This document shows positions 17,685-26,034 of a stretch of 57,102 bases of DNA, in pieces. The stretch spans positions 1-57,102 of the forward strand of contig CANSFI010000009.1 in the NCBI GenBank assembly GCA_947646095.1, read 5' to 3'. Positions within the stretch are counted from its first letter, which is position 1, and each line of letters begins with the position of its first letter. Made by a program: the position numbers and the translations under genes. The notes beneath the pieces are model-generated. The model ran no database searches and was not told where the DNA came from. It saw nothing but the letters and a program-made list of their open reading frames with translations. The stretch is from an uncultured Mycoplasmatota bacterium. Lineage in GTDB: Bacteria; Bacillota_I; Bacilli_A; RF39; UBA660.

Positions 17685-18724
17685 TTGAAAAATATCCTTA
17701 TTATATCATTATAAGTTATTACTACCATTAATAACATTAAAAGAATAAAACCAATTGAATGAATGATATTTTCTATTTTACTATCAACAGGACTTCTTTT
17801 TATCTTTTCTATTATTAAGAAAAGTAATCTACCACCATCAAAAGCTGGTATTGGAAGTAAATTCATAAATCCAACATTGATACTAATGAACGCAAGTAAA
17901 TATATTATATTAACAAATCCTGTTTTAGCAGTTTCTCCTACTACATTAAATATTCCTATAGGACCTGATAGAGAATTCAAATTAAGTTTGCCTGTACATA
18001 AATAACCAATAATATAAACCATTTGTTTAATTAAGTTACCAGTTTTTACAAAAGCATATTTTATAGCGTTTAATGGACCTTTTTCTATTTTATTAGTAAG
18101 CCCAAATCCATATTTATATGTTTTTACTCCATTTTCTTCTACTTCAGTTGGTACAACATTAATATCTTCAATTTCACCATTTTTATGTTTTACAGTAAAT
18201 GTTACTTCTTCTCCTTTAACTATTTCTAATTCTAATAACAGAATATCAGAAGAACCAGTTTTTTTACCATTTACTTTTATTATTTCATCACCTACTTCAA
18301 TACCACTTATAAATGCTGGATAATCTTTTTCAATTGAGCCAATATAAGCATTAGGTTTTGGTGAACCATTAAATAGTGCGATAAAGAAAAGAATGATTAT
18401 TGCAAGTATAAAGTTAAATAAAATACCTGCAATAATAATCATAAAACGACTGAACCAAGATTTTGATTGCATAAGTTTATCTTTTGGTAAGTTTTTATCA
18501 TCTTCATTAGACTCGCCAGCCATTTGAACATAACCACCAATTGGAAATAAACGAATAGAATATTCTGTTTCATCATTCTTCCTAGTCCATTTAAATATCC
18601 TAGGACCCATTCCTATAGAAAATTCATATACATAAACGCCTGCTTTTTTAGCAAATATAAAATGTCCAAATTCATGAATTATTACTGTGATTCCTAATAT
18701 AAGTATAAAATATATCAATGTCAT
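17681..18724 (-). CDS. rseP: Site-2 protease RseP/RasP
   Basis: Intramembrane zinc metalloprotease that cleaves anti-sigma factors and remnant signal peptides. The first helix carries the HExxH zinc site (VIIHEFGHFIFAK); a PDZ domain follows at residues 125-205 (YIGSIEKDYPAFISGIEVGD). The C-terminal helix carries LLPIPAFDGGRLLFL with the third zinc ligand Asp. The start is the ATG at 18724, preceded by AAAGGGTG at 6 nt; an in-frame GTG at 18733 lies in the ribosome site. Gene order uppS-cdsA-rseP is widely conserved, but dxr, often found between cdsA and rseP, is missing here. Confidence 0.95.
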   Translation of the reverse strand: MTLIYFILILGITVIIHEFGHFIFAKKAGVYVYEFSIGMGPRIFKWTRKNDETEYSIRLFPIGGYVQMAGESNEDDKNLPKDKLMQSKSWFSRFMIIIAGILFNFILAIIILFFIALFNGSPKPNAYIGSIEKDYPAFISGIEVGDEIIKVNGKKTGSSDILLLELEIVKGEEVTFTVKHKNGEIEDINVVPTEVEENGVKTYKYGFGLTNKIEKGPLNAIKYAFVKTGNLIKQMVYIIGYLCTGKLNLNSLSGPIGIFNVVGETAKTGFVNIIYLLAFISINVGFMNLLPIPAFDGGRLLFLIIEKIKRSPVDSKIENIIHSIGFILLMLLMVVITYNDIIRIFFK

Positions 18725-18736
18725 AAATATCACCCT

Positions 18737-19537
18737 TTATATAATTGTTATAAAAAACATAAATCCTAAAAGTACAAATATGATACTATCCATACGATCT
18801 AGTATTCCACCATGTCCAGGCATAATGTTAGAAAAATCTTTTTTGCCATAATATCTTTTAATAGCTGAAAATACTAAATCTCCGAATTGACCTATTAATG
18901 ATAAAAATATTGATACGCCAATTATTATAGCAAGTTTTATATCTGGGTTAATAACTATAACATAAAAAACTGTACTAACAAATGTTCCAAAAACTGATCC
19001 AATTATAGTTCCTTCCCATGTTTTTTTAGGGGAAATACTTTCAAGTAATTTATGTTTACCTATTAATAGGCCTCCAATGTAAGCAAATGTATCTGTTATT
19101 GTAGTTATTAATATTAGATATATTAATGTATTTAAACTAGATTCTCTAACTTTTATTAAAAGTGTCATAGAGGTGGCTAAAAAGAAAACTCCACCTATTA
19201 AATAAAATGCATCATTAATACTATATTTATCATTATTATGATATAGTATAGTAGGAAGTAAAAATGCTAAAAATAAACCACTAATTAAACGATAATCCAT
19301 TGATAAAGTTAATAGTTCATTACTAAAACTATATAAAATTAATAAAGTAAAAAATACTATTGTCATAATTTTTATAAATAATGGCATTTGTTTTTTTGTT
19401 TCTTTAATATCAATAAATTCTTTTAAACCAATTAAAGCTACTATATAAACAGCTATATTAAATATATTACCCCCCATTATTATAATAGGTATTATGAGCG
19501 CTAAAGCTATTAAGGCACTAATTACTCTCTGTTTCAT
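18737..19537 (-). CDS. cdsA: Phosphatidate cytidylyltransferase
   Basis: Makes CDP-diacylglycerol from phosphatidic acid and CTP at the membrane. About seven hydrophobic helices span the protein. The C-terminal CdsA signature is present as SPKKTWEGTIIGSVFGTF and GDLVFSAIKRYYGKKD followed by MPGHGGILDRMDSI, which holds the metal-binding Asp residues. Length 266 fits the family. GGAGG lies before the ATG, and the gene overlaps uppS by 20 bp. Confidence 0.95.
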   Translation of the reverse strand: MKQRVISALIALALIIPIIIMGGNIFNIAVYIVALIGLKEFIDIKETKKQMPLFIKIMTIVFFTLLILYSFSNELLTLSMDYRLISGLFLAFLLPTILYHNNDKYSINDAFYLIGGVFFLATSMTLLIKVRESSLNTLIYLILITTITDTFAYIGGLLIGKHKLLESISPKKTWEGTIIGSVFGTFVSTVFYVIVINPDIKLAIIIGVSIFLSLIGQFGDLVFSAIKRYYGKKDFSNIMPGHGGILDRMDSIIFVLLGFMFFITII

Positions 19538-20243
19538 TTTTTATTCCTCCAAATCTACGATTTCTTTTACTAAATTCTATTATAGCTTCATCTAATTCTT
19601 TTTCTTTAAAATCTGGAAAATATATTGGAGTAAAATAGAATTCTGAATAAGACAATTGCCATAACATAAAATTACTAATTCTATATTCTCCACTAGTTCT
19701 AATTAATAAATCAATAGGTGGCAAATCTTGATATAAATATTTTTGATATATTTCTTCATTTAAATTATCGATATCTATTTTACCATTTTTATAATCTTCT
19801 GCTATTTTTTTTGTTGCATCAATTATTTCTGAGTGTCCACCATAGTTAAGGCAAAAGTTAATGATACCTCCTGTATTATTTTTAGTTTTTTCTGTAATAG
19901 AATCAATTGCGTTTAAAACATCTTTATCAAGTGGTTCTCTTCTACCAGAAAAGATTATCTTAATATTTTTTTTATTAAAAGTATTTGAATTAAATTTAGT
20001 AATAAATAAATTCATTAAATAATCTACTTCTTCTTTACTTCTTTTAAAGTTTTCTGTAGAAAATACAAAAAAACTTAAAATTTTAATTCCTCTATCAAAG
20101 ACATGTTTAGCGAGTACTTCAATATTATCACTACCAGCCTTATGTCCCATACTACGGCTTAGTCCTCTTTTTTTGGCCCATCTTCCATTACCATCTACAA
20201 TAATCGCTATATGATTTGGAATATTTAAATTGTCTATTTCCAT
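19518..20243 (-). CDS. uppS: Undecaprenyl diphosphate synthase
   Basis: cis-prenyltransferase that makes the C55 lipid carrier for cell wall. The substrate loop IAIIVDGNGRWAKKRGLSRS is at residues 12-31, the usual MDGNGRWA reading VDGNGRWA. GHKAGSDNI, YAFSTENFKR-type FFVFSTENFKRS, NYGGHSEIID and the C-terminal LLIRTSGEYRISNFMLWQ and YSEFYFTPIYFPDF motifs follow. The catalytic Asp in the loop is intact. First gene of the uppS-cdsA-rseP unit. Confidence 0.96.
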   Translation of the reverse strand: MEIDNLNIPNHIAIIVDGNGRWAKKRGLSRSMGHKAGSDNIEVLAKHVFDRGIKILSFFVFSTENFKRSKEEVDYLMNLFITKFNSNTFNKKNIKIIFSGRREPLDKDVLNAIDSITEKTKNNTGGIINFCLNYGGHSEIIDATKKIAEDYKNGKIDIDNLNEEIYQKYLYQDLPPIDLLIRTSGEYRISNFMLWQLSYSEFYFTPIYFPDFKEKELDEAIIEFSKRNRRFGGIKNETESN

Positions 20244-20342
20244 ATTTTACCTCACTTTTATAACTATATATAATTATAATATAAAAATTACAATTATACA
20301 AGATAAAAGAAAAAATAGTATTTTTGCTATTAAATCAGGTAC

Positions 20343-20371
20343 AAAAAAAACAGATATAAATCTGTTTTAAA
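20343..20371 (-). terminator. Terminator of the rpsP-khpA operon
   Basis: Stem AAACAGAT/ATCTGTTT with a 4-nt loop followed by eight T on the minus strand. The khpA stop codon lies at the base of the stem. Confidence 0.85.
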
Positions 20372-20612
20372 ATGAATCGATATTTATTTTTACTTTTTTC
20401 ATATTATTGGCATAAGCACTAGCTTGAACTATAGTTCTAATAGCATTTGCGATAGAACCATTTTTACCAATAACTTTACCCATATCACTATCATTTACTA
20501 ATACTTGAATAACTATCATGTCATCAGTATCATCAAATTGTTTTACTGATATCATGTCTGGTTCTTTAACTAAGTTTTTAATTAAATCTTCTGTTAATTT
20601 AACTAAATCCAT
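20367..20612 (-). CDS. khpA: KH-domain RNA-binding protein KhpA
   Basis: Small KH protein of 81 residues with the RNA-binding GKNG loop (GKVIGKNGSIANAIRTIVQ). It partners KhpB/Jag in global RNA binding in Gram-positive bacteria. It overlaps the rpsP stop by 1 base (TAATG), the usual rpsP-khpA arrangement. Confidence 0.94.
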   Translation of the reverse strand: MDLVKLTEDLIKNLVKEPDMISVKQFDDTDDMIVIQVLVNDSDMGKVIGKNGSIANAIRTIVQASAYANNMKKVKINIDSF

Positions 20613-20887
20613 TATTTATTTTCTTTCTTTGAATTATGGAATTTTTCCATGATTCCTTGACTTCTAAATAAATCTCTTACAGTATCAGTAGGAATAGCAC
20701 CTGTAGATAGCCATTTTAAAGCTAATTCTTCATCGATTTTAATTTCTGCTGGTTCCATAATTGGATTATAAGTCCCAACTGTTTCAATAAATCTACCATC
20801 TCTAGGAGATCTTGAATCAGCAGCTACAATACGATAAAAAGGTCTTTTTTTAGCTCCCATTCTTTTTAATCTTAATTTTACAGCCAT
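20612..20887 (-). CDS. rpsP: 30S ribosomal protein S16
   Basis: Complete 91-residue bS16 beginning [20 protein letters not shown] with the conserved [15 protein letters not shown] and VGTYNP segments. GGAGGGAAA precedes the ATG, and a near-consensus promoter lies immediately upstream. Confidence 0.98.
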   Translation of the reverse strand: MAVKLRLKRMGAKKRPFYRIVAADSRSPRDGRFIETVGTYNPIMEPAEIKIDEELALKWLSTGAIPTDTVRDLFRSQGIMEKFHNSKKENK

Positions 20888-20908
20888 AGTTTCCCTCCAT
20901 TCGTATTA

Positions 20909-20937
20909 ATTCTATCATAATATATATATTCTGTCAA
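20909..20937 (-). promoter_or_regulatory. Sigma-A promoter of rpsP-khpA
   Basis: Minus strand TTGACA (20932-20937), 17-nt spacer, TAGAAT (20909-20914), 22 nt before the start codon. Confidence 0.85.
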
Positions 20938-20970
20938 CCTAAAAATGTTGACAATTAATTAAAGAATTTA

Positions 20971-21402
20971 TCATTTAAACATTTTACCACTTTCAATATT
21001 TATTTTATTAATATCTAAATCAATATTTAATATTGAAATAAATACTTTATAAAATGCTAATAATGTTCTAGTGTTTCCATTATTAAAAATTTGTATTTGC
21101 CACAACTCATCTAATATACAATTAATTTTTTCTTCTTCATTAGGTGTTAAAACTAATAACTGTTTCATAAGGTTATTTATATGTTGTTTTATTTTATCGT
21201 CTATTGATTTTCTTATATCACTATTATCAAAATAATATATATCATTAAATAAATACTTATGTAGTTCTATTAAGTAGTCAAAACCAAAACCATTTTTATT
21301 AAAAGTAAAATTATAATCCAATAATTGTATTTTAGTTTTTACTATTTCTAATTCTATTTTTTCTAATATAAATTTATCATCAATTCCTAATTTATTCTTC
21401 AT
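20971..21402 (-). CDS. Fic-fold protein with degenerate active site
   Basis: Residues 38-70 match the Fic N-terminal helices (YLIELHKYLFNDIYYFDNSD then IRK, the usual LHxxLFxxIYxWAGxxR). Residues 99-113 align with the Fic active-site loop HPFxxGN(G/T)RT but read ELWQIQIFNNGNTRTLL. The catalytic His is therefore Gln104, while Phe106, Gly109, Asn110, Arg112 and Thr113 are kept. Fic proteins transfer AMP or other nucleotides to target proteins, and the His is needed for that chemistry. A single gene with no obvious antitoxin partner. It may be an inactive regulator or a decaying copy. Short for the family at 143 residues. Confidence 0.68.
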   Translation of the reverse strand: MKNKLGIDDKFILEKIELEIVKTKIQLLDYNFTFNKNGFGFDYLIELHKYLFNDIYYFDNSDIRKSIDDKIKQHINNLMKQLLVLTPNEEEKINCILDELWQIQIFNNGNTRTLLAFYKVFISILNIDLDINKINIESGKMFK

Positions 21403-21472
21403 GTCTCACCTCTTATAGTTAATTACAAATATTTTAACATAAATTTTCTTTATTTCAAAATATGATATTAAA

Positions 21473-21514
21473 AAAAACAGCCACTATACATAAAATAATG
21501 GTGTTTTTATTATT
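21473..21514 (-). terminator. Terminator of the repeat lipoprotein gene
   Basis: Imperfect stem ACACCATTA/TAGTGGCTGT followed by eight T on the minus strand, directly after the lipoprotein stop codon. Confidence 0.7.
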
Positions 21515-21517
21515 ATA

Positions 21518-23332
21518 TTATTTATATTGTTTTTGAAAAGATTTTTCTTCATTTAAAGTATTAACTTGTTCATAAATTGCATTAATTTCAGAAGCATTAT
21601 ATTCTCCATTAGGACTTATCATATCTTCTAAATTGTTTGCTTTTAAGAAATCGTTAATTGGTTTAAATGAATTATTTTTAATATCGGATTCAATCAAAAT
21701 AGTATTTGTTAAATTAATATACCTGCATTGATAATTGTCATCAGCTAAAACTTTTCCATCATCATGATATAAATCTAGATAAACATCTGAGCCATTTACA
21801 CTCTTCTTGTTAGCTTTGATTAAGAAATAATATTTATCTACTTCAACAGTAGAAGTAACAATACTATTTTGACTATCTAAAACATATAGATTATCTGCAG
21901 ATGCTTTTTCTTCATGTAGATTAATATTATCTTTATCACTATCTTTTTCATATATAGATTCAACATTAGTATATTCATTTAATCCATTAGCTTGTCTATA
22001 AATCTCATTAATTTCATCAAGAGAATATTCTCCATTAGAATTTATCATATCTTCTAAATTGTTTGCTTTTAAGAAATCATCAATTGACATATATATATCA
22101 TTTTCTTCAGGACCTGATTTTGTATCAATATAAATTTCATCTGTATAATATATACAATTATTATTATTTGCGATAATATTTGCATTTTTATTATATAAAT
22201 CTAGATAAACATCTAAATCATATATATCTTTTTGATTAGTATTAACCAAAAAATAATATTTATCTGCTTTTATTTTTGATTTATATGTCGTTAAATATAT
22301 TGAATGAATAATACTGTATTTGTTTGATAGAACATATAGATTATTTGCTGATATCTTTTTCACTTTTGATTCAGCATTTTCTTTATCATCTTTATTTTCT
22401 TTAACATTATCAGATTCTTGTTTTTGCTCTTCTTTAGGCTCACAAGTCTCATAATTGTCTAAGTTTTCTTCATTGGTTTTGCTTAATAAATCGATATCTA
22501 TATTATCTATTTCTTCTTTTATTTCAGCTATGGATTTAGATTCAAAATTATCATATTCATATTCTTTAACGCTTACAAAAGAATTAGCCTTTACATTGCC
22601 AATATATTCAATTTTTCCATTGACAATATCATAAACATAAGAATTTCCTAAATCTTTTTTTATATAAGAACATCTATACCCAACAAAAACTTTTATATCA
22701 CTTTCATTTGTTTCACAAACATATAAACTTGGTTTCACGTATTTACGATGTTCTAAATAAACTTTATCTTTCACATCAAATAATGCAAAAAGAGCATTGT
22801 CATAAACATATTTTTCAAAATTATAATAAGATGCAAAAGAATACTTATCATAAGAGGCATTATTTATAAAATAATTTTTTAAATCTTCACTATTAGAGTT
22901 TAAAAATTCAAACATTTGTTGATCAAAATATTCACTAGAAATAAATATAGATACAGGAAATTCTGCACAAGCTGGGATATTCTTTCCATAACCATATTCA
23001 TTTGTAAAACCATCTTCTTCATATGAAGCATCATAATGACCACTCTTATTTTTTTCACCTACTGCTGGTTTTTGTATCTTTCCAATCAAATTTCCTGTTT
23101 TATAATCATTAAAATACCAACTAAATGAATCCTTGTATTTTGTTGCTAAATATAAATTCCCATCCAAATAAATTAATGAATAATTCTCTGTTTTATAAGT
23201 TTTATTTACATCTTTTGACTGTGAAACATTTTCATTATTTTGGCTAGAATCTGAACATCCTGTAATACCACTAACAGTTAGTGATGTAGTTAATCCTATG
23301 ATTGCTAAAAATTTTTTTAAAACTTTTTTCAT
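21518..23332 (-). CDS. Large lipoprotein with two C-terminal repeats
   Basis: A lipoprotein signal ends in SGITGC with the lipidated Cys at residue 26. A Ser/Asn-rich linker follows, then a unique region (residues 45-300) with several Cys residues, then a Glu/Lys-rich spacer, then two repeats. Each repeat opens with (I/A)SA(N/D)NLYVL, has KYYFL and (D/S)VYLDLY, then the shared DFLKANNLEDMI and a closing E(Y)x(A/L)(S/D)EIN(E/A)IY. The second repeat is a shortened copy. No family recognised. Its position upstream of its own terminator and divergent from cotE suggests a separate transcript. Surface or forespore membrane location follows from the lipobox. Confidence 0.85.
   Translation of the reverse strand: MKKVLKKFLAIIGLTTSLTVSGITGCSDSSQNNENVSQSKDVNKTYKTENYSLIYLDGNLYLATKYKDSFSWYFNDYKTGNLIGKIQKPAVGEKNKSGHYDASYEEDGFTNEYGYGKNIPACAEFPVSIFISSEYFDQQMFEFLNSNSEDLKNYFINNASYDKYSFASYYNFEKYVYDNALFALFDVKDKVYLEHRKYVKPSLYVCETNESDIKVFVGYRCSYIKKDLGNSYVYDIVNGKIEYIGNVKANSFVSVKEYEYDNFESKSIAEIKEEIDNIDIDLLSKTNEENLDNYETCEPKEEQKQESDNVKENKDDKENAESKVKKISANNLYVLSNKYSIIHSIYLTTYKSKIKADKYYFLVNTNQKDIYDLDVYLDLYNKNANIIANNNNCIYYTDEIYIDTKSGPEENDIYMSIDDFLKANNLEDMINSNGEYSLDEINEIYRQANGLNEYTNVESIYEKDSDKDNINLHEEKASADNLYVLDSQNSIVTSTVEVDKYYFLIKANKKSVNGSDVYLDLYHDDGKVLADDNYQCRYINLTNTILIESDIKNNSFKPINDFLKANNLEDMISPNGEYNASEINAIYEQVNTLNEEKSFQKQYK
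21540..22360 (-). repeat. Two degenerate repeats inside the lipoprotein gene
   Basis: The segments around 21600-21660 and 22025-22085 share long stretches of DNA (both encode DFLKANNLEDMI plus a short GEY motif), and the segments around 21770-21900 and 22195-22350 match at protein level. This indicates a domain duplication of about 420 bp. Confidence 0.75.
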
Positions 23333-23445
23333 ATATATTTTCCCCCTATATAAAATTTTTACTTATTATTATATATATATATATATATATAATTTTTGTC
23401 AATAACATTTAAAAACTTATAAATATATTTATTAAAATAGTTTTT

Positions 23446-23475
23446 TGTACATTTTTATGTTTTATTGCATACATT
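23446..23475 (+). promoter_or_regulatory. Candidate sigma-E type promoter of cotE
   Basis: CATACATT (23468-23475) matches the sigma-E -10 consensus CATACANT. TGTACATT lies 14 nt upstream at 23446-23453, loosely like the sigma-E -35. Known: B. subtilis cotE is transcribed by sigma-E and sigma-K. The match here is by eye. Confidence 0.45.
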
Positions 23476-23494
23476 AAACTAGAGAGGTGATAAA

Positions 23495-24043
23495 GTGGCA
23501 TTATATAAAGAAATTGTAACCAAAGCTATTGTTGGTAAAGGAAAAAAATATTTTAAAAACAACTATAGTATAGAAGCTAAAGAAGCAACTAATGTACTTG
23601 GTTGTTGGGTAATTAATCATAAGTTTAAAGGATACAAATCGGGAGATAAAATTGGCGTAGATGGATCTTATGATGTAAATATTTGGTATTCTTATGATAA
23701 TGATAGTAAAACAACTGTTGTTAATAAAAAAATAGAATATAACGATTTATTTAATGTAAAGGTTAGAGAAAATGCTGATTTAAATGGTGATACTGATATT
23801 ATAGTTAGAACACTAAAACAACCTAATTGTTCTAAGGTAAATATTGAAAATGGCACTATATATTTTGATATTGAAAAAGAATTAGGTGTTGAAATAGTTG
23901 GTGAAACTAAAATGAAAATTGCGATAGAAGAAGATGAAGAACCTTGGGATGAAATAGATGATGAAGTAACTGAAGAGATTGAACAAGAAATAGAAAATAA
24001 TATAGATGAAAACTATATAAATGAAAATAAAAGCACCGATTAG
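23495..24043 (+). CDS. cotE: Outer spore coat morphogenetic protein CotE
   Basis: Strong match along the length to Bacillus CotE. The start ALYKEIVTKAIVGKGKKYFK fits the EYREIITKAVVAKGRK pattern. GCWVINHKFKGYKSGD, GSYDVNIWYSYDNDSKT, KQPNCSKVNI and VVGETK-type EIVGETKMKI follow, and the tail is Asp/Glu-rich (EEDEEPWDEIDDEV). CotE directs outer-coat assembly around the spore. The GTG start at 23495 has GAGAGGTGAT upstream. It is one of few plus-strand genes here and stands alone. Confidence 0.95.
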   Translation: MALYKEIVTKAIVGKGKKYFKNNYSIEAKEATNVLGCWVINHKFKGYKSGDKIGVDGSYDVNIWYSYDNDSKTTVVNKKIEYNDLFNVKVRENADLNGDTDIIVRTLKQPNCSKVNIENGTIYFDIEKELGVEIVGETKMKIAIEEDEEPWDEIDDEVTEEIEQEIENNIDENYINENKSTD

Positions 24044-24056
24044 TGCTTTTTATAAT
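24028..24056. terminator. Bidirectional terminator between cotE and the ABC-2 permease
   Basis: AAAGCAC/GTGCTTT with a 6-nt loop, T run on the plus strand and A run upstream. The cotE stop lies within the loop. Confidence 0.75.
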
Positions 24057-24805
24057 TCCCTTTTATTATAACCTTTATATAATATTATTAATTCAATTAT
24101 AATACTAAATATAATTATTACTAAATATAAAATATTTAATTTATTATTTATATATTCAAATAAAGAAAAATATTTTAAAAATTCTACTTTTTCATTAATT
24201 AAAGAAATTATACTAATAAAATAAGTAATAAATATAATAGTAATATTTAAAGAAGTACTTTTTTTTACATTTTTTATATAATTAGATATTAACATAGAAA
24301 GTATTAAGAAAAATAAATTTATAAGTAGACATTGAATTAAATCAATTAACCAAAATTCTAAAACAAAATTATTAGTTAGTTTTAATCCAATTAGTGTAGT
24401 TAAAAATATTACTAAATTAAATATTATTATATAAGTAATTCCTACTAATAATTTTGAAGTCATAATTTTATTTCTGCTTATAGGTTTTGAAAGTAAGAAT
24501 GTAATTGTGTTATCTTCTAAAGTTAAAATAGATGAACCCATAAAACTAAAATAAAGACATGCTAATAAATTTATAAATAAATATTTTAAAGTTACTAACC
24601 AATTACTTACACTACTTATATTAATTTTACTACTATTAAAAATATTTATTATTTCTGTAGGTAAAGTATTTATAAAAGAAATTATACTTTCTTTATTTTC
24701 TATTAAAATAGGATATATAATAAAACTAATAATATAAATTATTACTATAGTTAATAACCATATTATTAAAGATTTTAAATTAACTTTAAATTCTCTTTTA
24801 AACAT
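24050..24805 (-). CDS. ABC-2 type permease
   Basis: About 251 residues with six hydrophobic segments in the ABC2_membrane layout. The signature DNTITFLLSKPISRNKIMTS is the conserved cytoplasmic loop of bacitracin/antibiotic-type ABC-2 permeases. The start is set at the ATG at 24805, which directly follows the ATPase stop and has AGAGAAAA upstream; an in-frame TTG at 24844 inside the ATPase gene is unlikely. Function and substrate are unknown. The partner ATPase looks impaired (next entry). Confidence 0.82.
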   Translation of the reverse strand: MFKREFKVNLKSLIIWLLTIVIIYIISFIIYPILIENKESIISFINTLPTEIINIFNSSKINISSVSNWLVTLKYLFINLLACLYFSFMGSSILTLEDNTITFLLSKPISRNKIMTSKLLVGITYIIIFNLVIFLTTLIGLKLTNNFVLEFWLIDLIQCLLINLFFLILSMLISNYIKNVKKSTSLNITIIFITYFISIISLINEKVEFLKYFSLFEYINNKLNILYLVIIIFSIIIELIILYKGYNKREL

Positions 24806-24806
24806 A

Positions 24807-25676
24807 TTATTTTCTCTTGTAATAATTGATAAGTATTTCTTCAACAGTTGGTTCTTCTATTAGTAATTTATCTATTTTATATTTATTTATAATTATTAAT
24901 ATTTTATTAATATTTCCTTTATATATAAAAGTTACTTCATCATCTTTCATACTTTTAATATGCATTTCTTTTAAAGGCAAATTCATTTGTTTAACACATT
25001 TACTTTTAATTGTAATGGTATTAAGATTTTCAATTATTTCATTAGTATTAATTGTTTCAATCAAATTACCATTTTTTACTATACCTACTCTATCACAAAG
25101 TTTTTTTATTTCTTTTAAATTATGGGTTGAATAAAGGATTGTTGTTCCTTTCTTTTTTTCTTTTAATAAAAGATTAAATAATTTATCACACATTAATGGA
25201 TCTAATCCATTAGTAGGTTCTTCTAAAATAAGTAGTTTTGGTTCATGCATTAGAGATATTACAATACCTACTTTTTTTAAGTTACCATATGATAATTCAT
25301 CTATTTTTTTATTAACATCTAATTCAAATAAAGATATTAATTCATTTATTCTATTACTTAAATCTTTTTTATAAAAAGAAGCTGAATATTTTAGCATTTG
25401 TTCCACTGTTAAATCTCCATATAAATTTATCCTACAAGGTAAATAACCTATATGTTCTTTATATAAGTAATTCTTACTGTCTATTAAGTTATCATCTAAA
25501 TATATTGTTCCTTGACTCTTCTTTACTAAATTTAAAATACATTTTATTATTGTATTTTTACCAGATCCATTAGGACCAATTAAACCAAATATTTCCCCCT
25601 TGGTAAGCTCAATATTAATATTTTCTATAGCTTTGGCGTTATTATAATATTTAGTTAAATTATTAATTTTTAACAT
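24807..25676 (-). CDS. ABC transporter ATPase with altered Walker A and B motifs
   Basis: The NBD fold is clear from residue 1 to 215, but key positions are changed. Walker A reads GPNGSGKNT, with Asn41 in place of the Mg-binding Ser/Thr. The signature is LSYGN (128-132) instead of LSGGQ. Walker B is LLILEEP, with Glu152 in place of the usual Asp before catalytic Glu153. H-loop STHNLKEI is present. The C-terminal 75 residues form the usual extension. AGTAGT-type weak spacing precedes the ATG. The other ATPase in this window (16434-17333) keeps all these residues. ATP hydrolysis may be weak or lost; the operon otherwise looks intact. Confidence 0.88.
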   Translation of the reverse strand: MLKINNLTKYYNNAKAIENINIELTKGEIFGLIGPNGSGKNTIIKCILNLVKKSQGTIYLDDNLIDSKNYLYKEHIGYLPCRINLYGDLTVEQMLKYSASFYKKDLSNRINELISLFELDVNKKIDELSYGNLKKVGIVISLMHEPKLLILEEPTNGLDPLMCDKLFNLLLKEKKKGTTILYSTHNLKEIKKLCDRVGIVKNGNLIETINTNEIIENLNTITIKSKCVKQMNLPLKEMHIKSMKDDEVTFIYKGNINKILIIINKYKIDKLLIEEPTVEEILINYYKRK

Positions 25677-25767
25677 ACTACCACCAATTTCATTATACTA
25701 TTTAAAAAGAAAAAAGCAAGCAATTATCAGTTATAGTTGAAAGTTTCATCTTAAATATTAATCTGTT

Positions 25768-25773
25768 ATAATT
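25768..25773 (+). promoter_or_regulatory. Candidate -10 box for the first small peptide
   Basis: Perfect TATAAT 62 nt before the ATG of the 35-residue ORF. The best -35 at 17-nt spacing is the weak TTTCAT (25745-25750). Confidence 0.45.
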
Positions 25774-25803
25774 CATATAGGGAAACTTAATTGTTGAGTG
25801 CTT

Positions 25804-25827
25804 GCCAACTTTCTTATGAAAGAAGGC
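25804..25827 (+). promoter_or_regulatory. Hairpin sequestering the ribosome site of small ORF 1
   Basis: GCC (25804-25806) and CTTTC (25809-25813) pair with GAAAG (25818-25822) and GGC (25825-25827) around a 4-nt loop and an AA/AA internal loop. The Shine-Dalgarno-like GAAGG lies in the 3' arm, 9 nt before the ATG. Confidence 0.55.
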
Positions 25828-25835
25828 TTGATATT

Positions 25836-25943
25836 ATGAAGAAAAAAGATTTGTTGATCTCATTTCTAATACTAATTACCATTTACATATACAAGTGTGT
25901 TTTTCTAAATTGTCATCAATTTAGTATAAAATTATTGTTTTAA
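25836..25943 (+). CDS. Small hydrophobic peptide, 35 residues (candidate type I toxin)
   Basis: Encodes MKKKDLLISFLILITIYIYK followed by a Cys-containing hydrophilic-to-hydrophobic tail. One membrane helix with a Lys-rich N-terminus. It shares the M(K/R)KKD start and Ile/Leu-rich helix with the second small ORF 91 bp downstream, so the two look like diverged tandem copies. A folded ribosome site and a strong -10 precede it. Single-helix peptides of 25-40 residues with structured leaders are the hallmark of type I toxin genes. Toxin function is inference. Confidence 0.5.
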   Translation: MKKKDLLISFLILITIYIYKCVFLNCHQFSIKLLF

Positions 25944-25963
25944 GAACTAATGTTTGGTATAAT
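25935..25963 (+). promoter_or_regulatory. Promoter of the second small peptide gene
   Basis: TTGTTT (25935-25940), 17-nt spacer, TATAAT (25958-25963). The -35 overlaps the last codons of small ORF 1. Confidence 0.6.
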
Positions 25964-25998
25964 TGATTTAGGAATATTTAGTTAGTTTAGGTACTATT

Positions 25999-26026
25999 CT
26001 CCTTTACTTTATAAAAGTGGAAGGAG
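25999..26026 (+). promoter_or_regulatory. Hairpin sequestering the ribosome site of small ORF 2
   Basis: CTCCTT (25999-26004) pairs with AAGGAG (26021-26026), and ACTTT (26006-26010) with AAAGT (26014-26018), around a 3-nt loop. The near-perfect Shine-Dalgarno AAGGAGG is thus in a stem 8 nt before the ATG. Confidence 0.7.
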
Positions 26027-26034
26027 GTGTCATT

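Noticed and set aside
23372-23395. TA dinucleotide run between the lipoprotein gene and cotE
   Set aside because: Considered as an origin-like or regulatory AT element, but it is a simple repeat with no DnaA-box-like motifs around it.
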